NCBI RefSeq assembly: GCF_013425525.1
Contig: NZ_JACCKA010000094.1
Location: 10,435 to 74,434 of the forward strand
Length of the DNA stretch: 64,000 nucleotides
DNA from: Luteimonas salinisoli
GTDB lineage: Bacteria > Pseudomonadota > Gammaproteobacteria > Xanthomonadales > Xanthomonadaceae
Reading direction: 5' to 3'
Shown: piece by piece, positions 51,549-60,660 of the stretch
Layout of the letters: every line of letters starts with the position of its first letter
Numbering within the stretch: position 1 is the first letter of the stretch
Position numbers and translations under genes: made by a program
The notes under the pieces: model-generated
What the model saw: the letters and a program-made list of their open reading frames with translations, nothing else
Told to the model about the DNA's origin: nothing
Databases searched by the model: none

Positions 51549-53508
51549 CCTGGCGCCGCTGGCCTCCGCCGCCCCGCCGCGCGACCCCGACCGTGCCCTG
51601 CTCGACGCGCTGTTCCTCGGCCCGTACGGCGAGAACGACACCATGCTCGAGAAGCTGGTGACCGAATTCCTGCGCGATCACGTCTACTGGCGCCGCAATT
51701 TCCACCCCGAGGATCCACCGGCAATCTCGACCCGCGCCGCCCAGCACCCCGACTACCAGGCCTTCGAGGCCCGCTTGCGCGGCGAGCTGCACCAGCTCTC
51801 GGCGGCGCTGAAGCGCTCGGTGCCGTTCCACAGCCCGCGCTATATCGGCCACATGGCCTCGGACCTGCTGCTGCCCGGCCTGGCCGCGCAGATCCTCACC
51901 CTGCCCTACAACCCGAACAACGTCAGCGAGGACGCGGCGCCGGTCACCATCGATCTGGAGATCCGGGTCGGGCTGCAGCTGGCACGCATGCTGGGCTACC
52001 CCCACGATCCGCTGCTGCCGGACTGCGCCTTCGGCCACCTGACCTCCGGCGGCACCGTCGCCAACTACCAGGCACTGCGCCTGGCGCTGGCGCTGAAGGC
52101 CTTTCCGGTGGCGCTGCGCGCCGCCGCGGTGCCCGATCTCGTGCTGCCGGCCGACGACTGGGCCGCGTTCAATACCGGCCCGCAGGCGTCCACGGAGCTG
52201 CTCGAGCAGTGGCTGGCCTGGCTGGCCGCGCAGCCGCCGCGCGAACGGCGGCGCTGGCGCGACGCGGTGCAGGCGCAGCGGATCGAATCACTGGGCATGG
52301 TCGGGTTCTTCGCCCGCCACCCCGGGCTGCGGGTACCGAAGGTGCTGGCGCCGATCACCGCGCACTATTCGTGGAGCAAGGGCCTGAAGCTGCTCGGCCT
52401 GGGCCGCGACCAGCTGGAGCTGCTGCCCGAGCGCGGCATGCGCCTGGATGCCGAGGCCCTGGAGCGGACCCTGCAGCGCTGCCAGCGCGAACGCCAGCCG
52501 GTGCTGATGGCGGTGGCGGTGCTCGGCACCACCGAGTACGGCACGGTCGATCCGGTCGACGCGGTGGTGGCGGCGCGCGCGCGCGCGCTGACATCCGGGC
52601 TCGGCTTCAGCGTGCACGTCGACGGCGCCTGGGGCGGCTACCTGGCCACGCTGTTCCGCAACGAAGACGGCAGCCTGCGCGATATCGGCGAGGTCCGCGC
52701 CGATTACGCCAGTTTCCCGCTGCCCGAGGTGCACGCGGCATTCGCCGCCCTCGGCCACACCGATTCGGTGACCGTCGATCCGCACAAGCTCGGCTACCTG
52801 CCCTACGGCGCCGGCGCCTTCGTCTGCCGCGACCACCGGGCGGTGGCGCTGCTGGCCGAAACCGCCGACTACGTGTTCCAGGACACCGGCGCATCCGACT
52901 ACATGACCCGCTACCGCCAGCTCGGCCAGTTCGTTCCCGAGGGCTCGAAGTCGGGCGCCGCCGCGGCCGCGGTCTACGTCACGCACAAGGTGCTGCCGCT
53001 CGACCACGCCCATTTCGGCCGCCTGCCGCGGCAGACGGTGCTCGCCGCGGAGGCGTTCCACGCCCGCGCGGAGCTGCTGGCATCGGAACTGGAGGGCGTG
53101 GCACGCGTGACGGTACCGTTCGCGCCGGACAGCAACCTCGTGTGCCTGGCGATCAACCCGGCGGGCAATACCGGGCTGACTGCGGCCAACGCCTTCGTGC
53201 GCCGGATCCACGACGAACTGCGCTGCGACCCGCGCCAGCCGCTGCAGCTGCGGGAGTTCTTCGGTTCGATGACCACGCTGCGGCCGGAGGCCGTAGGCGG
53301 GCCGGAGATGCATCGTATCCTCGCCTCGATCGGCATCGATCCGGCAACGCTCGATCCCGACGGCGGCCATGACGACGATCGACTGGTGATCCTGCGCCAT
53401 ACGCTGATGAATCCGTACCTGATCGACCACACCAACGGCATCAGCTACATCGACCTGTATCTCCAGCACCTGGGCAGGCGGATCCGCAGCCTGCTGACGC
53501 CGCAGTGA
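51532..53508 (+). CDS. PLP-dependent group II decarboxylase-like enzyme
   Basis: Cytosolic enzyme of 658 residues in the glutamate/aromatic-amino-acid decarboxylase superfamily. Motifs include SPRYIGHMASD near the start, LTSGGTVANYQ (cofactor phosphate), the Asp of HVDGAWGG for the pyridine nitrogen, and the PLP lysine in VDPHKLGYLPYG. The chain is about 150 residues longer than typical bacterial glutamate decarboxylases. The substrate cannot be read from sequence; family range includes Glu, Asp, Tyr and cysteine sulphinate. It overlaps sirB2 and is coupled to the next PLP gene by GTGA. Confidence 0.88.
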   Translation: MSISPDLAPLASAAPPRDPDRALLDALFLGPYGENDTMLEKLVTEFLRDHVYWRRNFHPEDPPAISTRAAQHPDYQAFEARLRGELHQLSAALKRSVPFHSPRYIGHMASDLLLPGLAAQILTLPYNPNNVSEDAAPVTIDLEIRVGLQLARMLGYPHDPLLPDCAFGHLTSGGTVANYQALRLALALKAFPVALRAAAVPDLVLPADDWAAFNTGPQASTELLEQWLAWLAAQPPRERRRWRDAVQAQRIESLGMVGFFARHPGLRVPKVLAPITAHYSWSKGLKLLGLGRDQLELLPERGMRLDAEALERTLQRCQRERQPVLMAVAVLGTTEYGTVDPVDAVVAARARALTSGLGFSVHVDGAWGGYLATLFRNEDGSLRDIGEVRADYASFPLPEVHAAFAALGHTDSVTVDPHKLGYLPYGAGAFVCRDHRAVALLAETADYVFQDTGASDYMTRYRQLGQFVPEGSKSGAAAAAVYVTHKVLPLDHAHFGRLPRQTVLAAEAFHARAELLASELEGVARVTVPFAPDSNLVCLAINPAGNTGLTAANAFVRRIHDELRCDPRQPLQLREFFGSMTTLRPEAVGGPEMHRILASIGIDPATLDPDGGHDDDRLVILRHTLMNPYLIDHTNGISYIDLYLQHLGRRIRSLLTPQ

Positions 53509-54614
53509 ACGCGCCCGGTACTCCGGTCGCGAGCATCGACGAACGCGACTGGACCGCCCAGGCGCTGGGGCGGCTGCGCCAGGAGGCGGCGCGCTCGGCC
53601 GACACCCATCTGTTGAAACTGGAATTCCGCGGATTCCCGGGCATCGACTTCTACTTCAAGGACGAGGCCGCCCATCCCACCGGCAGCCTCAAGCACCGAC
53701 TAGCGCGCTCGCTGTACCTGTATGCGCTGTGCAACGGCCGGTTGCGCGACGGGCAGCCGGTGGTGGATGCGTCGTCGGGCAGCACCGCGATCTCCGAGGC
53801 CTGGTTCGCGCGCCTGCTGGGGCTGCAGTTCACCGCGGTGATGCCGGCCTGCACGGCGCCGCGCAAGATCGCCGACGTCGAGGCGCTGGGCGGGCGCTGC
53901 GATCTGGTGCCGGACCCGGCGCAGGTCCACGAGCGTGCCGCCCGGCACGCCGCGGCCGGCGCCTGCCACCTCGACCAGTTCGCGCTGGCCGAGCGCGCCA
54001 CCGACTGGCGCGGCAACAACAACATCGCCGAATCGATCCTCGGCCAGCTCGCCGGCGAGCCGCACCCGGAACCGGCATGGATCGTCTGCGGGGTGGGCAC
54101 CGGCGGCACCTCGGCCACCATCGGCCGCTACCTGCGCTATCGCGGTCTGCGCACCCGGCTGTGCGCGGCGGAACCCGACGGCAGCGCCTTCGTGCACGGC
54201 TGGCGCGGCCGCGATCGCGACGCGGTGTGCAGCCGCCCCACGGTGATCGAAGGCATCGGCCGGCCGCGGGTCGAGCCGGGATTCCTGTTCGAGATCGTCG
54301 ATGAGGTGATCGAGGTCGCCGATGCGGCCTCGATCGCGGCGATGTCGGTCCTCGAGCAGCATCTCGGCCGGCGCTATGGGGGCTCCTCCGGCACCAACCT
54401 GGTCGCCTGCCTGCTGTTGGCCACGCGCATGCGCGAGCGCGGCGAACGCGGCAGCATCGTCAGCCTGCTCTGCGATCACGGCGAGCGCTACGACGGCACC
54501 CTGCTGGATCCGGACTGGCTGCGACGCAATGGCCTCGATCCGGCGCCGGCCGCCGCTGCCCTGCACGCCACGATCGCCAGCGGCCGCTGGCATCCGCCCC
54601 GAGGCGGCGCCTGA
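53505..54614 (+). CDS. PLP-dependent cysteine synthase/cystathionine beta-synthase-like enzyme
   Basis: Fold-type II PLP enzyme of 369 residues. The PLP lysine is in PTGSLKHR, the usual substrate-binding loop TSGNTG is replaced by SSGSTA, and the phosphate loop is GVGTGGTSATIG. The altered loop argues against ordinary O-acetylserine sulphhydrylase activity. The start is GTG at 53505 overlapping the decarboxylase stop, so both enzymes are probably made together and act in one short pathway of unknown product behind an FNR-type box. Confidence 0.87.
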   Translation: MNAPGTPVASIDERDWTAQALGRLRQEAARSADTHLLKLEFRGFPGIDFYFKDEAAHPTGSLKHRLARSLYLYALCNGRLRDGQPVVDASSGSTAISEAWFARLLGLQFTAVMPACTAPRKIADVEALGGRCDLVPDPAQVHERAARHAAAGACHLDQFALAERATDWRGNNNIAESILGQLAGEPHPEPAWIVCGVGTGGTSATIGRYLRYRGLRTRLCAAEPDGSAFVHGWRGRDRDAVCSRPTVIEGIGRPRVEPGFLFEIVDEVIEVADAASIAAMSVLEQHLGRRYGGSSGTNLVACLLLATRMRERGERGSIVSLLCDHGERYDGTLLDPDWLRRNGLDPAPAAAALHATIASGRWHPPRGGA

Positions 54615-54654
54615 GCGGCGGGGAGCTCCTGCGCCCGCGCCGGCTCCGAACGGC

Positions 54655-55143
54655 TCAGTGCGCCGGGTGATGCGACGCGGGACCCGGAAACCCCGGATCG
54701 TCGAACAGGCGCGGATAGTCCTCGAGCGCCGCATGCATCGGCGCCAGCGCTTCGCGGTCGGCCGGGTCTTCGCGCAGCGCCGCGGCGCCCGCCATTAACC
54801 GCGCGAGCAGCCCGTGCAGGGCGACGTCCGGCTCGGTGGGCAGTTCGCAATTGGCGAACATGTCGGCCACCGCATCGTCCACCGCACCGGCCATGCGCAG
54901 GACCTGCTCCCGGTCGGGCGATTGCGCGCGATCGAGGCGTTCGAGTGCGCCATGCGCGCGCCGCATGCCCGCCATCAGCGGCGCGTCGGGCGTCCAGCGC
55001 ACATGGTCGGCATCGACCGGCACCGCAGCGGCGTGATGGGCCTGATGGTCGGCATGCGCCCCCGCCGGCGGTTCCGGCGCCGCGTGGGCCAGGCCGGCGC
55101 AGAGCAGGAGCGGTAGCGCGACGAGCACGGTTCTGGACTTCAT
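54655..55143 (-). CDS. Small His-rich exported protein (DnrO-like)
   Basis: Exported 162-residue protein with a clear signal peptide (VLVALPLLLCAGLAHA) and a His-rich mature N-terminus (HADHQAHHAAA), then a helical body with a single Cys in FANCELPTEPD and a C-terminal SHHPAH. The histidine clusters suggest metal (copper) binding in the periplasm. I think it resembles proteins labelled DnrO in Xanthomonas denitrification loci but cannot confirm this. GGAGA precedes the ATG, and a weak FNR-like sequence lies 47-60 bp upstream. Confidence 0.7.
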   Translation of the reverse strand: MKSRTVLVALPLLLCAGLAHAAPEPPAGAHADHQAHHAAAVPVDADHVRWTPDAPLMAGMRRAHGALERLDRAQSPDREQVLRMAGAVDDAVADMFANCELPTEPDVALHGLLARLMAGAAALREDPADREALAPMHAALEDYPRLFDDPGFPGPASHHPAH

Positions 55144-55189
55144 GGCATCGGTCTCCGGTGGGGGATGGATCCCGCGCCCGGGCGGGCCG

Positions 55190-55203
55190 GCGACCTGGAT
55201 CCA
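55190..55203 (-). promoter_or_regulatory. Weak FNR/DNR-like site before the DnrO-like gene
   Basis: GCGACctggATCCA: the CTGG centre and most of the second half-site are kept, three outer bases differ. A CATCCC sequence near 55163-55168 on the minus strand could be the -10. It is weaker than the other sites and listed as possible. Confidence 0.4.
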
Positions 55204-55241
55204 GAGCGGGGGCGGCCTGGCGGGAGCGTCTGCGATTCAGT

Positions 55242-55541
55242 TCAACTGCACCCGCCGCAGCATTCACCGGCCTCGCCGTGCACGGGCGCCCGAACCACGG
55301 CGAAATCGATGACGATCTCTCCGGCCTGGCGCTGTACGTACTCGATCGAGAGGCTGCCGCCGTAGCGCGCGCGCAGCTGCTCCAGCAGGGGCAGCGGATC
55401 GTGGTCGTTGACGAAGCGCATGCCCTCGCCGGGCTGCAGGGCGTCGATCGCGCCGAAGATCGCGGCGTGCCGGAAGCGGCGGCCGATGCCGCGGGCATCG
55501 AACGGATGGATTTCGAGGGATAGTGCGGAGCGAGCGTTCAT
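55242..55541 (-). CDS. DUF2249 domain protein
   Basis: Soluble 99-residue protein with the TusA-like/DUF2249 pattern: LEIHPFDARGIGRRFRHAAI, then a small hydrophobic core with FVNDHDPLPLL, and a cysteine-rich tail ending CCGGCS. DUF2249 proteins are common in nitrite/NO reduction loci, but no biochemical role is established. The terminal cysteines could bind a metal. It is preceded by an FNR-type box at 55602 in its orientation. Confidence 0.85.
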   Translation of the reverse strand: MNARSALSLEIHPFDARGIGRRFRHAAIFGAIDALQPGEGMRFVNDHDPLPLLEQLRARYGGSLSIEYVQRQAGEIVIDFAVVRAPVHGEAGECCGGCS

Positions 55542-55601
55542 GGCGGACCTGCAGAGCTGGGTGATGGGGCTGCAGGATGGCAGTGGCGCCCGCCGCGGTC
55601 G

Positions 55602-55615
55602 TTGACCTGGGTCAG
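55602..55615 (-). promoter_or_regulatory. FNR/DNR box before the DUF2249 gene
   Basis: Plus-strand TTGACctggGTCAG (minus strand CTGACccagGTCAA). With class II spacing it places the start of transcription near 55567, 26 bases before the ATG, and CATCCT on the minus strand (55574-55579) as -10. It lies between the fabB stop and this gene, so it can only serve the latter. Confidence 0.7.
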
Positions 55616-55639
55616 GTCCGTGGCAGGCGCCGGCCGCGG

Positions 55640-56860
55640 TCAGACGCGCGAGAACACCAGGCTGGCGTTGGTCCCGCCGAAGCCGAAGCTGTTCGACATC
55701 ACGGTATCGAGCCTGGCCTCGCGGCTTTCGCGCACGATCGGGAAATCGGCCGCCTTCGGATCGAGGTTGGCGATGTTGGCCGAGCCGGCGATGAAGCCTT
55801 CCTGCAACATCAGCAGACAGTAGATCGCCTCGTGCACGCTGGCGGCGCCCAGCGAGTGGCCGCTGAGCGCCTTGGTCGAGGACAGCGGCGGAACCGCGTC
55901 GCCGAACGCCTCGCGCACCGCCTGCAGCTCGATCACGTCGCCCACCGGGGTCGAGGTGCCGTGGGTGTTGAGGTAGTCGATCCGGCCGACCTCGCGGCGG
56001 CCATCGCCGGCCATGGCCATGCGCATGCAGCGCACTGCCCCCTCGCCCGAAGGCGCGACCATGTCGACACCGTCGGAAGTCACGCCGTAGCCGACCAGCT
56101 CGGCGATGATGTTGGCGCCGCGCGCCTTCGCGTGCTCGTACTCCTCCAGCACCAGCATGCCGCCGCCGCCGGCGATGACGAAACCGTCGCGGTCGACGTC
56201 GTAGGGCCGCGACGCGCTCGCGGGCGTGTCGTTGTGGCGGGTCGACAGCGCGCCCATCGCGTCGAACTGCGCGGTCATCGCCCAATGCAGCTCCTCGCCG
56301 CCGCCGGCCAGCACCACGTCCTGCACGCCGTGGCGGATCATGTCCGCGCCCGCGCCGATGCAGTGCGCCGAAGTGGCGCACGCGGCGGAGATCGAATAGC
56401 TGACCCCGCGGATGCCGAACGCGGTGGAGAGCGTCGCCGAGACCGTGGAGCCCATCGAACGCGGCACCATGTAGGGGCCGACCTTGCGGACCCCGCGGTC
56501 GCGCAGCAGGTCGGCGGTCTCGATCTGCCACTGCGGCGATCCGCCGCCAGAACCAGCGATCAACCCGGTGCGCTCGTCGTGCAGCTGCGCCTCGTCGAGG
56601 CCCGCCTCGGCGATTGCATCGCGCATGGCGACGTAGGCATAGGCCGCCGCGTCGCCCATGAAGCGCTTGAGCTTGCGGTCGATCAGCGCCGCCAGGTCGA
56701 TGTCCGGCACCCCGGCCACCTGGCTGCGCAGGCCGAGTTCCGCGTATTCGGGCACAGCCACGATACCCGCCCTCCCCTCGCGCAGCGAGGCGGCGACGCT
56801 GGCGCGGTCATTGCCGAGGCAGGACACCACACCCAGTCCGGTGACGACGACACGACGCAT
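55640..56860 (-). CDS. fabB: 3-oxoacyl-[acyl-carrier-protein] synthase I
   Basis: Condensing enzyme of fatty-acid synthesis, 406 residues, elongating the cis-3-decenoyl intermediate made by FabA. The Cys-His-His triad is present: Cys161 ([10 protein letters not shown]), His near 296 ([11 protein letters not shown]) and His near 331 ([12 protein letters not shown]), the spacing of E. coli FabB. It lies one base after fabA, the classic fabA-fabB operon for making unsaturated fatty acids without O2. Confidence 0.95.
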   Translation of the reverse strand: MRRVVVTGLGVVSCLGNDRASVAASLREGRAGIVAVPEYAELGLRSQVAGVPDIDLAALIDRKLKRFMGDAAAYAYVAMRDAIAEAGLDEAQLHDERTGLIAGSGGGSPQWQIETADLLRDRGVRKVGPYMVPRSMGSTVSATLSTAFGIRGVSYSISAACATSAHCIGAGADMIRHGVQDVVLAGGGEELHWAMTAQFDAMGALSTRHNDTPASASRPYDVDRDGFVIAGGGGMLVLEEYEHAKARGANIIAELVGYGVTSDGVDMVAPSGEGAVRCMRMAMAGDGRREVGRIDYLNTHGTSTPVGDVIELQAVREAFGDAVPPLSSTKALSGHSLGAASVHEAIYCLLMLQEGFIAGSANIANLDPKAADFPIVRESREARLDTVMSNSFGFGGTNASLVFSRV

Positions 56861-56861
56861 C

Positions 56862-57377
56862 TCAGAATCCCTCCGTCGAGGAGAACAGGCCGACCCGCAG
56901 GTCGGACGCGGTGTAGATTTCGCGGCCGTCGACCAGGGTGCGGCCGTCGGCGATCACCAGGTCCAGCCGCCCGCGCATCACCCGGCGGATGTGCAGCTCG
57001 TAGGACACGAGTTTCGCCTGTGGCAGCACCTGGCCGGAGAACTTCACCTGGCCCACCCCCAAGGCGCGGCCGCGGCCCTTGGCGCCCAGCCATGGCAGAT
57101 AGAAGCCGCACAGCTGCCACATCGCGTCCATGCCCAGGCACCCGGGCATCACAGGATCGCCCTCGAAGTGGCACTCGAAGAACCAGAGATCCGGGCGGAT
57201 GTCCAACTCGGCGCAGACCAGTCCCTTGCCGTAGCTGCCGCCCTCGGCGGAAATCGAGGTGATGCGGTCGAACATCAGCATCGGCGGCAGTGGCAGTCGC
57301 GCGCTGTCGGGGCCGAAGAGCTCGCCGCGGCCGCAGGCCAGCAGCTGGTCGTAGTCGTAGGAAGTCGCTCGGGTCAT
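56862..57377 (-). CDS. fabA: 3-hydroxydecanoyl-ACP dehydratase/isomerase
   Basis: Enzyme of 171 residues that dehydrates 3-hydroxydecanoyl-ACP and isomerises the product to cis-3-decenoyl-ACP, the branch point to unsaturated fatty acids. The catalytic pair is His70 ([14 protein letters not shown]) and Asp84 ([10 protein letters not shown]), as in E. coli. ATG 57377 is the family start. No FabR-type or FNR site was seen in the 227-bp gap upstream. Its presence between denitrification genes fits growth without O2. Confidence 0.95.
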   Translation of the reverse strand: MTRATSYDYDQLLACGRGELFGPDSARLPLPPMLMFDRITSISAEGGSYGKGLVCAELDIRPDLWFFECHFEGDPVMPGCLGMDAMWQLCGFYLPWLGAKGRGRALGVGQVKFSGQVLPQAKLVSYELHIRRVMRGRLDLVIADGRTLVDGREIYTASDLRVGLFSSTEGF

Positions 57378-57604
57378 GTGGATTCGCGTAGTGGAAACCA
57401 CCAATTCTGCCGTGTCCGCGCGACGAGCGTGTGGATTGCGACCTTCGTCGCCCCATACGCATGCGTAGGTGTCGCGGCGTGGTGGCTGCGTTCCTATCGC
57501 GCCCCGGGCGTCCGGAGACGCTCGGGGAAGGCCCGCTGCGATGCGACCGGACGCCCGGCCCCACACGGTGCCACGGAGTCGGCGGCGTGCGTGCGGCGGT
57601 GGGT

Positions 57605-57826
57605 TCAGGGGGTGCAGGCGCCCGATGCGCTGCCCGGCGCCCACCACGGCCGTAGTGGCCGCGGGTCCGCCGAGCGCCAGCCCTGGCCGCCGTCTTCGGC
57701 GTTCGCTTCCGGTTCGCGTTGGTGCGCCGCCAGGCTGCCGTCGATGCCGGCGGCGCTGGTCCATTCGGCGGGCCCGGACGCCGGCGGCATCGCCCCCGCG
57801 TCGAACTCGAAACCGAGATCGTTCAT
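57605..57826 (-). CDS. Seventy-three-residue uncharacterised protein with its own FNR-type box
   Basis: Small soluble protein beginning [15 protein letters not shown], with Trp-rich C-terminal half ([13 protein letters not shown]) and no signal peptide or known domain. Support for being real: AGAGGA seven bases before the ATG and an FNR-type box 67-80 bp upstream that has no other gene to serve in either direction. The function is unknown; it may be a small accessory protein of the NO/nitrite response. Confidence 0.6.
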   Translation of the reverse strand: MNDLGFEFDAGAMPPASGPAEWTSAAGIDGSLAAHQREPEANAEDGGQGWRSADPRPLRPWWAPGSASGACTP

Positions 57827-57892
57827 CCGTCTGTCCTCTGATCGCGACCGGCACAGCAGACCACGCAGGTGCGCACGCCACCCTGACCTGGA

Positions 57893-57906
57893 TCAACCCG
57901 CGCCGG
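57893..57906 (-). promoter_or_regulatory. FNR/DNR box before the 73-residue protein gene
   Basis: Plus-strand CTGACctggATCAA. On the plus strand there is no gene downstream until nirK, so it most likely acts leftward on the 73-residue gene, with transcription starting near 57858. Confidence 0.7.
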
Positions 57907-57958
57907 GAACGGCCGTTCCGCCATCCCGGCCGGGCCGCGCGTTGTCCGCCGCGGCGTT

Positions 57959-60043
57959 TCAGTAGTCGAGGTTGAGCTTCACCCAGAGGGTGCGCCCGGG
58001 CTCGTTGATCCGCACCGCGTCGGCCGGATAGCCGAAGTCGGCATTGCCGGCGAGGTTGAGGTGCTCGCTGTAGGCGCGGTCGAACACGTTGTCGATCCCT
58101 GCGCCGATCCGCGCCGTGCTGCCGAAGCGGTAGCCGGCGTTGAGCGCGAGGGTCGCGAAGCCGGGACTGGTACCGCTGTCCTGGCCGACCGCGTTGCCGT
58201 AGCCGGGCGCGACGCGATCCTGGCCGGCCACCGCCCGCACCAGCACGCCGGCCGACCAGGTGCCGTCGTCCCAGGCCGCGGTCAGCCGCGCCTCCAGCGG
58301 CGGCATCTGCGGCAGCGGGCGGCCGCTGTCGCGGTCCTCGCCGCGCGCATGGGCCAGGCTGCCGCCGAGCTTCCAGTGCTCGCGCGGGCGGAACTCGGCG
58401 CCGAGTTCGGCGCCGCGGATCTTCGCATCGACGTTGTCGGCGATGGAGCTGCCGCCGGCCATCCCGCCGGCGACGTAGCGGAACTGGATGAAGTCGTCGA
58501 CCCGGCCGGCGTAGGCGGACACCCAGGCGTCGATGCGCCGCCCGCGGTACTGCAGGCCGGCATCGAGCTGGGTGGTCTTCTCGGTCTCGAGGCCGGCGAA
58601 GGCGTTGGCCGCGCCCATCGGCCCCATCTGCGGCGAGAACAGCTCCCAGTAGTCGGGCATGCGCGTGGTATGGCCCAGGCCCGCGAACCAGGTCAGCGGA
58701 CGATCCGCGGCATCGCGCTCGAAACGGACGAATCCGGCCGGCAGGGTCTCCCCGCGGGTCAGCCCGGCGGTGGGATTGGGGCGGACCATGCCCATCGCGC
58801 CGACGGTGGCGCGCTCGTCGGTGGCTTCGGAGCGGTCGACGCGCGCGCCCGCCACCAGGCGGCTGCGCTCGCCCCGGTACCAGGTCGCCTCGGCGAAGGC
58901 GCCCGCGCCGGAGAAGCGCGCATCGGTGCGCCAGGGCTGGGCGAGATAGGCGTCGCGGCCCGCGGCGCTGCGGCGCCTGTGGCGCCCGTCCTGGGCGTCG
59001 ATGCCGGCTACCAGGTCCCAGGCGTCCGTCCGCCAGGTCGCGGCGACGCGCCCGCCGCTGGTACGGCGCTCGACGTTGGACGCCATCGGCATCGCCATGG
59101 CGCCGTCCGGATTGGGCGTGCGCAAGGTGTAGTTGTCCATCACGTGGTCGGCGCGGTTGTAGAAGAGGCTGGCCTCGACTTCGGCCAGGCGCCCGCCGGG
59201 ATTGCGCTTCTCGAAGCGCAGGCCGAGGTTGTCGCGCTCGAACTGCGAGCCGTCCATGCCACGGGTGGCGTAGCGCGCCTCACCGTCGCCGAAACCGGCG
59301 GACAGCTCGAGCAGCGTGTCCGGATCCGGGGTCCAGCCGAGGGCGAGGTCGGCGTTCCATTTGCTCCAGGCCGATCCCACACGCACGCCGTCGCCGTCGC
59401 GGTAGTCGCCGGAATCGGAGCGGTTGGCGCTGACGCGCGCATAGCCGGGCCTGGCCCCCCAGGTGACATCGGCCACCTGGTCGTTGCGGCCGAAGGAGCC
59501 GCCAAGCAGGCTGCCTTCCAGCTTCAGCGTCGGCTCCTCGAAGGCCTCGCGGTCGCGCTCGAAGCGCACCGTGCCGGCCGAGGCGCCCGGGCCCCAGAGC
59601 ACCGTCTGCGGGCCCTTCACCACCACCAGCCGGTCGTAGGTCTCGGGCGCGATGTAGGACATCGCATTGTCCATCCGCGAGGGGCAGGCGCCGGGCATGG
59701 CGCCGTCGTTGGTGAGCAGGTTGAGGCGCGAGCCGAACATGCCGCGCAGCACCGGATCGCCATTGGTGCCGCCGTTGCGCACTACCGAGAAGCCGGGGAT
59801 GGTCTTGAGGTAGTCGGCGCCGTCGCTGGCCGGCACCGGCTGGCGCGGGAGCCGGGGGTCGGTCTCGAAGGTGAGAGGCGAGACCGGCAGCATCGCCGTG
59901 ACCACCACGGCGTCGAGGTCGATCGGGTCCATGGGGTCGTGGGGAAGCGCGTCCGCGGCGAGCGCGGCGGGGTAGAACAGCGCCGCGAGGATCGCGGCCG
60001 TCAGGCAAGCCTGGGGCGTTGCCGGACTTCTGGAAGTCGACAT
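57959..60043 (-). CDS. Copper-type TonB-dependent outer-membrane receptor (OprC/NosA family)
   Basis: Outer-membrane receptor of 694 residues: signal peptide ending near LAA (residue 30), TonB-box region, plug domain ([19 protein letters not shown]) and a 22-strand-type barrel ending in LWVKLNLDY. The plug has CPSRM (Cys120, Met124), the C-x3-M copper site of OprC, within a Met-rich loop, and many Met pairs follow ([10 protein letters not shown]). It should bring copper into the periplasm for NirK, azurin and cbb3. GGAG precedes the ATG at 60043. It lies 66 bp after the DUF2946 gene and is probably cotranscribed with it. Confidence 0.93.
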   Translation of the reverse strand: MSTSRSPATPQACLTAAILAALFYPAALAADALPHDPMDPIDLDAVVVTAMLPVSPLTFETDPRLPRQPVPASDGADYLKTIPGFSVVRNGGTNGDPVLRGMFGSRLNLLTNDGAMPGACPSRMDNAMSYIAPETYDRLVVVKGPQTVLWGPGASAGTVRFERDREAFEEPTLKLEGSLLGGSFGRNDQVADVTWGARPGYARVSANRSDSGDYRDGDGVRVGSAWSKWNADLALGWTPDPDTLLELSAGFGDGEARYATRGMDGSQFERDNLGLRFEKRNPGGRLAEVEASLFYNRADHVMDNYTLRTPNPDGAMAMPMASNVERRTSGGRVAATWRTDAWDLVAGIDAQDGRHRRRSAAGRDAYLAQPWRTDARFSGAGAFAEATWYRGERSRLVAGARVDRSEATDERATVGAMGMVRPNPTAGLTRGETLPAGFVRFERDAADRPLTWFAGLGHTTRMPDYWELFSPQMGPMGAANAFAGLETEKTTQLDAGLQYRGRRIDAWVSAYAGRVDDFIQFRYVAGGMAGGSSIADNVDAKIRGAELGAEFRPREHWKLGGSLAHARGEDRDSGRPLPQMPPLEARLTAAWDDGTWSAGVLVRAVAGQDRVAPGYGNAVGQDSGTSPGFATLALNAGYRFGSTARIGAGIDNVFDRAYSEHLNLAGNADFGYPADAVRINEPGRTLWVKLNLDY

Positions 60044-60109
60044 GGGGGTCTCCGGAGCATTCGGATGGCGCGCGGCCTGCGCCGCGCACGCGGGCATTGA
60101 CTCGAGTGC

Positions 60110-60490
60110 TCAGGCGTTCGGCGGGCCGCGCGATCCCAGTCCCGCAGGATGGCGGCGGAGCGGGCGCGGATCGGCGCGGTCTCCGAACCGTGCCGCGGCT
60201 GCCGGCAGCCGCGCCACTGCCGGCAGCCGCCGGGACGGCGTCACCGCCGCGGCGAGCAGCGGGCAGTAGCCGCAGTCGGCGGCCGCGGAACTGGTCGGGC
60301 TGGGAGCCCGCTCCCGACCCTCTTTGGCGTCATGGCCGCGATGATCGTTCCGGGCGCCGGCGTCCGCCTCGTGCGCGGCATGGGCGCCGTCGGCGCCGAA
60401 CATCCGGCCGGCTGCGGGGAGCAGCGACAGCGACAGCGCGGCGCCCAGCGCCAGGTGGCTCATCCAGCGGTGGAAGGGGCGGCGGCTCAT
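60110..60490 (-). CDS. DUF2946-type exported protein
   Basis: Protein of 126 residues with an N-terminal hydrophobic signal/anchor (HLALGAALSLSLLPAAG), a His-rich segment (HAAHEADAGARNDHRGH) and the CGYCPLL motif of DUF2946. The histidines and Cys pair suggest copper binding; the family often precedes copper TonB receptors, as here. The ATG at 60490 is chosen; a frame start at 60541 lies within the FNR-type box. Confidence 0.82.
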   Translation of the reverse strand: MSRRPFHRWMSHLALGAALSLSLLPAAGRMFGADGAHAAHEADAGARNDHRGHDAKEGRERAPSPTSSAAADCGYCPLLAAAVTPSRRLPAVARLPAAAARFGDRADPRPLRRHPAGLGSRGPPNA

Positions 60491-60527
60491 CGTGAAACGA
60501 GTCTGCTCCGGCCGCGGCGCCAGCGCC

Positions 60528-60541
60528 CTGACCTGAATCAA
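60528..60541 (-). promoter_or_regulatory. FNR/DNR box before the DUF2946-copper receptor pair
   Basis: Plus-strand CTGACctgaATCAA. It is the nearer of two boxes to the minus-strand gene; class II spacing would put the start of transcription about three bases before the ATG at 60490. It is 39 bp from the second box, so the divergent promoters may share regulator molecules. Confidence 0.7.
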
Positions 60542-60579
60542 GCCGCCGACCCTGTGCCCGTTCCGGCGCAGCGCCGGGC

Positions 60580-60593
60580 TTGACGCAGGTCAT
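60580..60593 (+). promoter_or_regulatory. FNR/DNR box before nirK
   Basis: TTGACgcagGTCAT, 68-81 bp before the nirK ATG. GACCAT at 60616-60621 is at the -10 position for class II activation, giving a leader of about 33 bases that contains AAAAGGAAG. Confidence 0.72.
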
Positions 60594-60660
60594 GGCCGCG
60601 GGCGGGCCGGACGTCGACCATGACGCCAAGAACCGACGAACCCCAAAAGGAAGCTTCGAG

